DNA from: Actinomadura sp. DC4
GTDB lineage: Bacteria > Actinomycetota > Actinomycetes > Streptosporangiales > Streptosporangiaceae
Direction of reading: 5' to 3'
DNA: 64,000 nucleotides
Assembly (NCBI RefSeq): GCF_030406325.1
Contig: NZ_JAUEQY010000009.1
Location: 124,001-188,000 of the forward strand
Below the pieces are notes generated by a model. It saw only the letters and a program-made list of their open reading frames with translations, was not told where the DNA came from and made no database searches. Made by a program: the position numbers and the translations under genes. This document shows, piece by piece, positions 16,898 to 23,752 of this stretch. Positions within the stretch are counted from its first letter, which is position 1. The number at the start of each line of letters is the position of its first letter.

Positions 16898-18295
16898 TCA
16901 CCCCAGGGCGTCGCCGACGGCCGCGACGCCCTCCTCGATCTCGCTCTCGCGCAAGTGGCCGAAGCCGAGGACGAGCCGCGGGGGACGCGTACGGCCGTCG
17001 AGGTGGTACGCGCTCATCCCGTACAGGCCGATCGAGCGGGCCCGCGCCTCGGCGACGGCCACCTCCTCCTGGCGGTGATCGGGCAGCCGGGCGACGGCGT
17101 GCAGGCCCGCCGCGAGGCCGCCGAGCTCCACCGCCGGGGCGTGCCGGGCGAGGGCGCGGATGAGCGTGCCGCGGCGGGCCGCGTAGACGCCGCGCATGCG
17201 GCGCAGGTGCCGGTCGAAGCGGCCCGACTCGATCAACCTGGCCAGCGCGAGCTGGTCGAACACGGGGGAGCCGCGGTCGTCGTACCTCTTGCCGTGCGCG
17301 ATCGTGGCCGCCAGCGACGGAGGGCAGAGGATCCAGCCGAGCCGCAGCGCCGGCGCCAGCGACTTGCTGACCGTGCCGATCAGCGCCACCCGGTCCGGTG
17401 CGAGGCCCTGGAGCGCCCCGATCGGCTCGCGGTCGTAGCGGAACTCCGCGTCGTAGTCGTCCTCGACGATCACCGCGTCGCGCTCGTGCGCCCAGGCCAG
17501 CAGGGCGTGCCGCCGCTCCGGCGAGAGCACGACGCCGGTGGGGAACTGGTGCGCGGGGGTCAGCACGACCGCGCGGGCGCCGCTCGCCGCGAGCGCCGCG
17601 ACGTCGATGCCGTGCTCGTCCACCGGGACCGGGACCGCCTCCACCCGGGCGCGGGCCGTGACGACGTCGCGGTACGCCGGGCCGGGCTCCTCGAAGGCGA
17701 CGCGGCCGGCGCCCGTCGCGGCCAGGGCGTCGAGGATCAGCCCGAGCCCCTGGGCGAAACCGGCGCAGACCACCATCCACTCGGGATGGGCCACCGCGCC
17801 GCGGACCCGGCGCGCGTACGCGGCGAGCACCGCACGGAGCACGCCGCTGCCCCCGGCCTCGCCGTACGTGAGATCGGCGACGGGGGCCGTACGGCACGCC
17901 TCGCCCAGTGCCCACAGCCAGTCCTGGCGGGGGAACCCGGTCAGGTCGGGCACACCGGGCCGGAAGTCGATCCGCGGCCGTACCGGCTCGGCCGCCGGGG
18001 GCGGTGGCGGGAGAAGGGAGGTGGCGCCGGCCGCCACCCGTGTGGCCGACCCGGCGCGCGTGCTCAGGTAGCCCTCGGACTGGAGCTGGGCGTAACACTC
18101 GACGACGAGCCCGCGGGAGAGGCCGAGCTCGGCGGAGAGCCGCCGGGTCGAGGGCAGCCGTTCGCCGGCCCGCAGACGGCCCGACTGGATCGCCTCGCGC
18201 AGCGCCCACTCCACCTGGGTATGGAGAGGGTCGCCGTTCTCCCGGTCCAGCCGCATGAGCAGTTCGGGGCCCGAACCGGTCCACTCGATGGCCAT
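16898..18295 (-). CDS. MocR/PdxR-type regulator: GntR HTH fused to class I aminotransferase fold
   Basis: 465 residues. N-terminal winged HTH (~20-90: LHTQVEWALREAIQSGRLRAG...RLSAELGLSRGLVVECYAQL), then a linker and a fold-type I PLP domain with Schiff-base Lys311 in TVSKSLAPALRLGW and YDAEFRYDREP. These proteins sense PLP, GABA or related amines and mostly act as regulators. It is divergent from the DHFR-like gene 83 bp away, which is the usual arrangement for a MocR target. It converges on the histidine kinase gene. Confidence 0.92.
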   Translation of the reverse strand: MAIEWTGSGPELLMRLDRENGDPLHTQVEWALREAIQSGRLRAGERLPSTRRLSAELGLSRGLVVECYAQLQSEGYLSTRAGSATRVAAGATSLLPPPPPAAEPVRPRIDFRPGVPDLTGFPRQDWLWALGEACRTAPVADLTYGEAGGSGVLRAVLAAYARRVRGAVAHPEWMVVCAGFAQGLGLILDALAATGAGRVAFEEPGPAYRDVVTARARVEAVPVPVDEHGIDVAALAASGARAVVLTPAHQFPTGVVLSPERRHALLAWAHERDAVIVEDDYDAEFRYDREPIGALQGLAPDRVALIGTVSKSLAPALRLGWILCPPSLAATIAHGKRYDDRGSPVFDQLALARLIESGRFDRHLRRMRGVYAARRGTLIRALARHAPAVELGGLAAGLHAVARLPDHRQEEVAVAEARARSIGLYGMSAYHLDGRTRPPRLVLGFGHLRESEIEEGVAAVGDALG

Positions 18296-18299
18296 AAAA

Positions 18300-18314
18300 C
18301 CGGACCTTATCCGG
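18300..18314. promoter_or_regulatory. Short inverted repeat in the MocR/reductase divergent promoter
   Basis: CCGGA-CCTTA-TCCGG, a 5-bp-arm inverted repeat 5 bp upstream of the mocR start codon. A candidate autoregulatory site, though MocR proteins often prefer direct repeats. Confidence 0.35.
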
Positions 18315-18378
18315 CATCCCCCATGTCGGCAGGGTGGACGACGTGCGCCGACGACGGCGCCGAGGACGAGGAGAACGC

Positions 18379-18921
18379 ATGGCGGGCAAGGTCTTCATCC
18401 ACGCGACGATGTCCTTCGACGGCTATATCGGCGACCCGGAGGGCGCGATCGACTTCGCGGCCGGCCATTCCGGCCTGTCCAAGGAGACGGTCGGGGAGAT
18501 CATCGGCTCGATCGGCGCCGTGCTCGCCGGGCGGCGCGGCTATGACCGGGGCATGATGCGCGGGGACCAGAAGGCGTACGGCGGCGCGTGGAGCGGGCCG
18601 CAGTTCGTCCTCACGCACCGGCCGGACGACGCCCCTCCGCAGGACCCGTCCATCACCTTCCTGTCCTCCGGCGTACGCGACGCGGTGGCCACCGGCCTGG
18701 CGGCGGCCGGGGGAAAGGACCTCGTGGTGATGGGCGCCGACGTCGGCCGGCAGTGCCTGCGGGAGGGGCTCGTCGACGAGATCCTCATCCACCTCGTGCC
18801 GGTGCTGCTCGGCGAGGGCATCCGGCTCTTCGAGAGCACGGGCCACGTCGAACTGGAGCCGGTCGACGTGGCGTGGACCGGCGACCTGACGACGATGCGC
18901 ATGCGCGTCGTACGGCCCTGA
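18379..18921 (+). CDS. Dihydrofolate reductase-family (RibD C-terminal fold) protein
   Basis: 180 residues, ATG behind GAGGAGAACGC. Begins KVFIHATMSFDGYIGDPEG, the hallmark of the RibD-C/DHFR-like family, and has GRRGYD and LVVMGADVGRQCLREGLVDEILIH, the nucleotide-binding strand and helix. Members are NADPH-dependent reductases, mostly without a known substrate, and are not true folate enzymes. It is divergent from the MocR gene and probably regulated by it. Confidence 0.88.
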   Translation: MAGKVFIHATMSFDGYIGDPEGAIDFAAGHSGLSKETVGEIIGSIGAVLAGRRGYDRGMMRGDQKAYGGAWSGPQFVLTHRPDDAPPQDPSITFLSSGVRDAVATGLAAAGGKDLVVMGADVGRQCLREGLVDEILIHLVPVLLGEGIRLFESTGHVELEPVDVAWTGDLTTMRMRVVRP

Positions 18922-18924
18922 CGC

Positions 18925-19023
18925 TCACCCGCCCTCGGGCGGTGTCTCGGAGCGGAAGCCGTGGCCGAGTTCGGGGCCGAGGCCGAAGTAGCGCCGGAAG
19001 TTGCGACGCCAAGGGGAGATCAC
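18925..19023 (-). CDS. 32-residue ORF at the end of the redox operon
   Basis: GTG at 19023 with GGAGAG four bases upstream; stop at 18925. Nearly every codon ends in G or C. Product begins VISPWRRNFRRYFGLGPEL and is basic and aromatic. It lies 21 bp after the ferredoxin stop on the same strand. Too short for family assignment. It could be a small accessory protein of the operon. Confidence 0.45.
   Translation of the reverse strand: MISPWRRNFRRYFGLGPELGHGFRSETPPEGG
18929..18942. terminator. Possible short hairpin at the convergent end of two transcripts
   Basis: CCGCCC-TC-GGGCGG lies between the DHFR-like gene and the redox operon, within the last codons of the 32-residue ORF. The loop is only 2 nt, so the stem would open by a pair. 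Weak evidence. Confidence 0.3.
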
Positions 19024-19044
19024 TTCGCTCTCCGTCGAAGCGTC

Positions 19045-19251
19045 TCACGCCTGCCGGCTGAGGTGGAGCGCGAGCTTCGGGCAGAGGGTCACGGCCCGGT
19101 GGGCGTGGCGCCGCGTCTCCGCGGTCACCTGGCGGAGCTCGACGATCGGGTAGCCCCACTCGTCGAGGGTGATGTGCTCGGGCAGGAGCTCGGCGCAGAG
19201 GCCGGCGCCGTCGCAGGCGATCGGGTCGATCTGGAGTTCCATCATGGTCAT
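19045..19251 (-). CDS. Small 3Fe-4S-type ferredoxin
   Basis: 68 residues. Cys13 and Cys19 in CDGAGLC and Cys57 in LCPKLAL give the C-x5-C...C-P pattern of single 3Fe-4S ferredoxins found with actinomycete P450s and oxidoreductases. Only three cysteines are present, so a 4Fe-4S cluster would need another ligand. It is the last large gene of the operon; its ATG overlaps the stop of the NuoF-like gene (ATGA). By context it would exchange electrons with the NuoF-like flavoprotein. Confidence 0.9.
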   Translation of the reverse strand: MTMMELQIDPIACDGAGLCAELLPEHITLDEWGYPIVELRQVTAETRRHAHRAVTLCPKLALHLSRQA

Positions 19252-20444
19252 CCCGTCTTCTGGAAGGTTTCGGTGGCCGCGCGGCAGCGGGACCCCAGGT
19301 GCGCCTCGACCTCGTCGGCGAAAACCTGGAGCGCGCTGGTCACGAGCCGGGAGACACCGTCCGGGTGGGCGCAGGCGCCCCGGCCGGGGATCACGGCGGC
19401 GCGGCCGCGCAGCCGGTCGACGACGGTGCCGCCGGCCGTCCCCGCGGCGAGGCCGGACAGGTCGCGTGCGAGCGCCGGGAGCCCGAACAGGCACGGGCCG
19501 CATTGGCGGGCGCCCTGGCTCGCCAGCCACCGCACGATCGAGGCGGTGTGCGCCAGCCCGCAGGTCCCGTACGGCAGGACCGAGACGATCCCCGCGCCGA
19601 GCGTGGCGCCCGCCGCCCGCAGCGGCTCCGGTGCCAGGGGCAGCGCCCCCGCCCGGTCGCCGGGCAGCCAGGCTCCGCCGTACCCGCCGAGGAGGACGGC
19701 CGCGCCCGGCTCCGCCACCTCGCCCACCGGCGTGCCGACCGGGACCTCGCGTACCCGCACGCCCGGTCCGGAGACGCTGACGAGCAGCGTGCCGGGCGCC
19801 TCGGTGGTGCCCGCCGACCGGAACCACGCGGGCCCCCGCCGGGCGATCAGCGCCAGGTGCGCGAGGGTCTCGGCGTTGCCCACGAAGGTCGCCCGCCCGT
19901 CCACCCCGCGCTCGTACGGACGCCGCGTCGTCGGCAGCGCGGGGCCGCCGTCGATCCAGCCCGCCAGCGCGCTCTCCTGCCCGGCAAGGAAGCGGTCCGG
20001 GCCCTGGTGCACCTCGATCCGTACGGGGTCGGCGCCGCGCCGGAAGCGCTCGGCCGCCAGGAGGTTCAGCGCGCGCCCGTCCGCGCGTACCGCGAGGACG
20101 ACGCGGCCCGCGCCGATGGTCTCGGCGGCGAGGCTCGCCCCGTCCAGCACGAGGTGCGGGGCGACCGCGAGCAGGTGCGCGTCCTTGGCGCTCAGCGGTT
20201 CGCTCTCCATGGCGTTGACGACGACCACGGGTGGGCGGCCACGGGCGTGCCCGGCGACCGCCGCCAGCTTGCGCGCGGTAGGGAACCACCCGCCGCCGCG
20301 CCCGCGCAGCCCCGCCTCGGCGACCTGCCCGGCCAGCCGCCCGAGCCGTCCGGGCCGTACGGCGCCGAGCAGCGGCACGGGACCGTGCCGTTCGACGTGC
20401 AGGTCCAGGTCCGGTCCGGCGGAGCCGGCCAGCAGGCGGCTCAT
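19248..20444 (-). CDS. NuoF/RnfC-like flavoprotein (NADH dehydrogenase 51-kDa fold)
   Basis: 398 residues, ATG behind GGGGAGGAG. GLRGRGGGWFPTARK (~45-59) is the FMN/NADH-binding glycine-rich loop of NuoF, and NAMESEPLSAKD (~77) corresponds to the NuoF NADEGEPG segment. The SLBB-like middle part follows. The C-terminal cluster region reads QCGPC (Cys315, Cys318) with Cys358 40 residues later. NuoF has four cysteines (C-x2-C-x2-C...C). Here the first is an Ala, so the cluster may be three-ligand or altered. It would oxidise NAD(P)H in the cytoplasm and pass electrons to the ferredoxin or the heme protein encoded next to it. Confidence 0.85.
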   Translation of the reverse strand: MSRLLAGSAGPDLDLHVERHGPVPLLGAVRPGRLGRLAGQVAEAGLRGRGGGWFPTARKLAAVAGHARGRPPVVVVNAMESEPLSAKDAHLLAVAPHLVLDGASLAAETIGAGRVVLAVRADGRALNLLAAERFRRGADPVRIEVHQGPDRFLAGQESALAGWIDGGPALPTTRRPYERGVDGRATFVGNAETLAHLALIARRGPAWFRSAGTTEAPGTLLVSVSGPGVRVREVPVGTPVGEVAEPGAAVLLGGYGGAWLPGDRAGALPLAPEPLRAAGATLGAGIVSVLPYGTCGLAHTASIVRWLASQGARQCGPCLFGLPALARDLSGLAAGTAGGTVVDRLRGRAAVIPGRGACAHPDGVSRLVTSALQVFADEVEAHLGSRCRAATETFQKTG

Positions 20445-20983
20445 CGCTCCTCCCCGAGTACCAGGACCGGCCGTGTGGTCAGGGCGACGCGCCGGGCGGC
20501 GGCGAGCGCGACCGCGCCGGCGCACACGACGGTGAGCGCGAGCACGATCCGGCCGTCCGTGCCGATGCCCAGCGCGTGGACCACCGCGACCGGCCACGAG
20601 GCGTACGCCGACCAGTGCACGGCCCGCCAGGTACGCCGCCCGAGCCGCGTCCGCAGCAGGCTCGTCACGACCAGCGCGATCAGCACGTCGGCCGCCATGA
20701 CCCCCAGCCCGAGCCAGAGCGGCCGGTAGGCGGAGGCGAACGGCACGAAGACGTCGACCCAGCGGATCGGCACGTACGAGTCGGCGGCGCTCGTCACCAC
20801 GTGCAGCGCGATGAGGCTCACGGCCACGAGCGACAGCGAGCGGTGCAGGCCGCTCAGGACGTACGACCCGCGGTGCGCCGGGGGGCGCCGGCCCGCGACG
20901 AGCAGGCCGAGCACCACCACCGCGCTGAGCAGGACCATCGAGACCAGGCCGAAGGCCCGCGTCGCGTACCAGAGGGCGCTCAT
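20441..20983 (-). CDS. Ferric reductase-like di-heme membrane protein
   Basis: 180 residues with five or six hydrophobic helices. Two pairs of His spaced 14 apart, His47/His61 and His123/His136, lie in separate helices (GLHRSLSLVAVSLIALH and VHWSAY...VVH). This is the bis-heme b arrangement of the ferric-reductase/NOX membrane domain. No FAD/NAD domain is attached, so the NuoF-like protein may supply electrons. Both ends overlap neighbours by ATGA. Confidence 0.85.
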   Translation of the reverse strand: MSALWYATRAFGLVSMVLLSAVVVLGLLVAGRRPPAHRGSYVLSGLHRSLSLVAVSLIALHVVTSAADSYVPIRWVDVFVPFASAYRPLWLGLGVMAADVLIALVVTSLLRTRLGRRTWRAVHWSAYASWPVAVVHALGIGTDGRIVLALTVVCAGAVALAAARRVALTTRPVLVLGEER

Positions 20984-21882
20984 CCGGCCACCCGCACTCC
21001 GGGCCGCTCGCTGTGGTCGTCCGGCCAGCCCGCGACCGTGTGCACCCAGCCCTCGCCGTGCACGAGCCGGGACGGGAGGCCGTGCGCGGCGAGCCAGCCG
21101 CCGGCACCGTGCCCCCGTACGAGGGCGGCGGTGCTCGCGGTGTTCGCGTCGACGCAGGTCCCGGCGGAGACCGACACGGTACGCCAGGGTCCGCGTACGG
21201 GCATGCCGGTCCGCGGGTCGACGATGTGCGTGGCCGTGCGCCCGTCCGCGAGCCGCCGGGTCCGTACGGCCAGGCTGGACGTGGCGAGCCCGCCGGGGGC
21301 GCGCAGTGTGACGTCCTGGCCGGGCGGAAGCTGCCCGCGCGGGCCCAGCCGGTGGTCGTCGCAGACTCGCACCGGCCAGCCGGCCACGGGCACCGGGCCG
21401 GCCACCGCGATGTCGCCCGCCAGCGCGACCAGTACGCCGCAGCCGGCCGCCGCACTGGCCGAGGCCGCCGCCCGGTCGGCGGCGAAGGCCTTGCCGACCG
21501 CGCCGAAGTCCAGCCGCAGGCCCGCCGGGACGTACGCGGTGCCGGGGCCGGCGCGGACCGCGCTCCAGCCCCGGTTCCTGGGCCCGGCCGTGCTCCGGCC
21601 GCCGGCGGCGGTGGGATCCACCAGCCCTCCGGTCAGGTCGGCGGCGTGCAGCGCGACCTGGAGCACCTCCAGGAACGTGGCGCCGACCCGTACCCCCGAA
21701 CCCGCCCCCGCGTTGACGCGGGCCAGGTCGGAGTCGTCCCGGTAGCCGCTGCACGCGGCGTCGACCGTCTCGACCACCTCGTCCACGGCCGCGCGGGCGA
21801 TGGCGAGCCGGTCCGGGTCGGTGACCGCGACGGTCGCCGTACCGCCCCACAGCGCGTAACTCACCTGAGCCGTCGTCATCAT
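20980..21882 (-). CDS. apbE: FAD:protein FMN transferase (ApbE)
   Basis: 300 residues from ATG 21882, which overlaps the upstream stop (a second ATG follows at once). Motifs of the family: DFGAVGKAFAADRAA (flavin site), HIVDPRTGMPV, and near the C-terminus CVDANTASTAALV for Mg2+ binding. ApbE attaches FMN covalently to a Thr/Ser of a D-x-x-(S/T)-G-A-T motif in extracytoplasmic redox proteins. No signal peptide is obvious. No protein in the operon carries that acceptor motif. Confidence 0.9.
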   Translation of the reverse strand: MMTTAQVSYALWGGTATVAVTDPDRLAIARAAVDEVVETVDAACSGYRDDSDLARVNAGAGSGVRVGATFLEVLQVALHAADLTGGLVDPTAAGGRSTAGPRNRGWSAVRAGPGTAYVPAGLRLDFGAVGKAFAADRAAASASAAAGCGVLVALAGDIAVAGPVPVAGWPVRVCDDHRLGPRGQLPPGQDVTLRAPGGLATSSLAVRTRRLADGRTATHIVDPRTGMPVRGPWRTVSVSAGTCVDANTASTAALVRGHGAGGWLAAHGLPSRLVHGEGWVHTVAGWPDDHSERPGVRVAG

Positions 21883-22136
21883 GATCCCCCCGAGGTGACG
21901 CCGCCCGCGCCGGACGACGCGCCCGGAGCCCGCGTGGACGTGGTGAACCCGCCGCCCGGCCCGGACGTGGTGTCCGAGCCGGACGTCGTCGTGCTCGTGG
22001 TGTCCGCCGCCCCCGGCCGGCCGACGCCCAGGATCGCGCCGATCACCCCGGCCGCCGCCAGCGAACCGACCGAGACCCAGATGGTGACGCGGCGGACCAT
22101 CGACACGCGCCGGTCCCGCTCTTCCGGTGTCCCCAT
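21879..22136 (-). CDS. Small single-span membrane protein, first gene of the redox operon
   Basis: 85 residues, ATG behind GAGAGAGGGGACGGGG. Basic N-terminus, one transmembrane helix (~17-38, VTIWVSVGSLAAAGVIGAIL), then a Ser/Thr/Gly-rich outer tail. In related actinomycete operons I recall, this position is held by a membrane protein with a C-terminal FMN-binding domain. Here only the anchor and linker remain, and the reading frame ends at the apbE start. It may be a truncated remnant or a distinct anchor. Confidence 0.7.
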   Translation of the reverse strand: MGTPEERDRRVSMVRRVTIWVSVGSLAAAGVIGAILGVGRPGAADTTSTTTSGSDTTSGPGGGFTTSTRAPGASSGAGGVTSGGS

Positions 22137-22260
22137 GACCCCGTCCCCTCTCTCTGTGCGTGCCTCGATGATCGGCACTGAACGTGAGAGCCGCCTTAGC
22201 GCCCACCTGAGGACAAAGTGAGAAATTCCCGTACTCTCTGACCAGTCCGCCGAGGAGATC

Positions 22261-22980
22261 ATGGTGACCGTGCCGGCCGAGCTCGCCGAGATTCGCCAGT
22301 GGTGGGCGCACCGTCCCCGTGGCGAGGACCATTGCCGGATCGCGGGGAGCGCGCACGACCAGATCACTCCTGCGGGCGTCGACAACCCGTACTGGGAGCT
22401 GGTCCGGCAGCTCCCAGCCGTCCTCGACGCCGGGATCCGCCCCGACGGTTTCGCCCGCGAGCTCCCGGTCGGGCATCACACGCTGACCAAGCGGTACGCC
22501 TGGGCGATCCCCTCGCCGGGCGACATCGGCTGGCTCGCCCAAATCGTCGGCGACCGCGGTCTGGTCGAGATCGGGGCCGGCTCGGGCTACTGGGCCTGGC
22601 AGGCGCGGCAGGCGGGGATCGACGTCATCGCCTACGAGCCCGCCGACGCGGCCACCAACCCCTACACCGACGGCACGGAGTACGCGCCCATGCTGCGCGA
22701 GGGGCACCCGGCGGCCGCGCGCCACCGCGACCGGGTGCTCCTGCTGTGCTGGCCCTCCCACGACCTGCCCTGGGCCGCCGAGACTCTGGGCGTCTACCCC
22801 GGCGACCTGCTCGTCTACATCGGCCAGGACCGAGGGGGCAACTGCGCCGACGACGCCTTCTTTCACCTGCTCGACCGGGCCTGGACTCCCGTCGGGTCGA
22901 GCCCGCACCACGTCACGTGGCGGCACACCGGCGGCGCGATGACGGCCTACCGTCGCAGGACCTTTACCGCAGCGGCCTAG
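22261..22980 (+). CDS. SAM-dependent methyltransferase-like protein
   Basis: 239 residues, ATG behind GAGGAGATC. GLVEIGAGSGYWAWQARQAGIDVIAYEP (starts ~102) is the class I methyltransferase motif I through the acidic end of beta-2. The N-terminal ~95 residues (EIRQWWAHRP, YAWAIPSPGDI) match a family of methyltransferase-like proteins of unknown substrate. Monocistronic or co-transcribed with the spermidine-synthase-like gene 73 bp downstream. Confidence 0.82.
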   Translation: MVTVPAELAEIRQWWAHRPRGEDHCRIAGSAHDQITPAGVDNPYWELVRQLPAVLDAGIRPDGFARELPVGHHTLTKRYAWAIPSPGDIGWLAQIVGDRGLVEIGAGSGYWAWQARQAGIDVIAYEPADAATNPYTDGTEYAPMLREGHPAAARHRDRVLLLCWPSHDLPWAAETLGVYPGDLLVYIGQDRGGNCADDAFFHLLDRAWTPVGSSPHHVTWRHTGGAMTAYRRRTFTAAA

Positions 22981-23053
22981 GCGGAGGGCCTCCAGCCAGT
23001 AGGTTCTAGGCCGGCCGCATCGCCCGGTGCGCCGGAGACGAGGTGCGGTACGG

Positions 23054-23749
23054 ATGAGCGCGCGGTTCGAGGAGATCGACTGGCGTCAGACGCCGATGGG
23101 CGAGATCAGCCTGCGCCGCCGGTGGGATCCGGCGCTCACCGAGGACGTGTACGAGGTCAAGCTCGGCGAGGAGTTCCTCATGTCGAGCGCGTTCACCGCC
23201 GGGGAGATCGCGCTCGCGCGGCTCGCGCTGGCGGAGCTGCCCGGCGACGGGCTCGACGTGGTCGTGGGCGGGCTCGGCCTCGGCTACACCGCGCAGGCCG
23301 TACTGGACGACGCGCGCGTCGGCGGGCTGGTCGTGGTGGAGGCGCTGGACGCGGTGATCGAGTGGCATGAGCGCGCGCTGCTGCCGCTGAGCGCGGGGCT
23401 GACCGGGGACCCGCGGTGCCGGCTGGTCCAGGGCGACTTCTTCGGGTCGGCCGCCGGCCGGGAACGGCCGGTCGACGCCGTCCTGGTCGACATCGACCAC
23501 TCGCCGCGCCACGTCCTGCACCCGGAACACGCCGCCTTCTACCGCCCGGAGGGCCTGCGCGGGGCCGCCTCGTGGCTGCGCCCCGGCGGGGTCTTCGCGC
23601 TGTGGTCGAACGACCCGCCGGACGAGGAGTTCGGCGCCGTGCTCTCGGAGGTCTTCCCGCGTCACGCGGCGCACGTCGTGGAGTTCGACAACCCGCTCCA
23701 GGGGCGTACGTCGGCCAACACGGTCTATGTCGGGGTATCGCTGGCGTGA
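23054..23749 (+). CDS. Spermidine synthase-like methyltransferase-fold protein
   Basis: 231 residues. DVVVGGLGLGYTAQAVL, VVVEALDAVIEWHE and CRLVQGDFF follow the spermidine-synthase order of motifs. AVLVDIDHSPRHVLH carries the catalytic-region Asp. Lacks the N-terminal beta-barrel of true SpeE. May act in the same transcript as the preceding methyltransferase. Substrate unknown. Confidence 0.82.
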   Translation: MSARFEEIDWRQTPMGEISLRRRWDPALTEDVYEVKLGEEFLMSSAFTAGEIALARLALAELPGDGLDVVVGGLGLGYTAQAVLDDARVGGLVVVEALDAVIEWHERALLPLSAGLTGDPRCRLVQGDFFGSAAGRERPVDAVLVDIDHSPRHVLHPEHAAFYRPEGLRGAASWLRPGGVFALWSNDPPDEEFGAVLSEVFPRHAAHVVEFDNPLQGRTSANTVYVGVSLA

Positions 23750-23752
23750 GGG

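Noticed and set aside
22974-23012. GGCCTAG/CTAGGCC inverted repeat after the methyltransferase gene
   Set aside because: Loop of 25 nt and no U-tract; too weak to call a terminator, and it precedes a same-strand gene.
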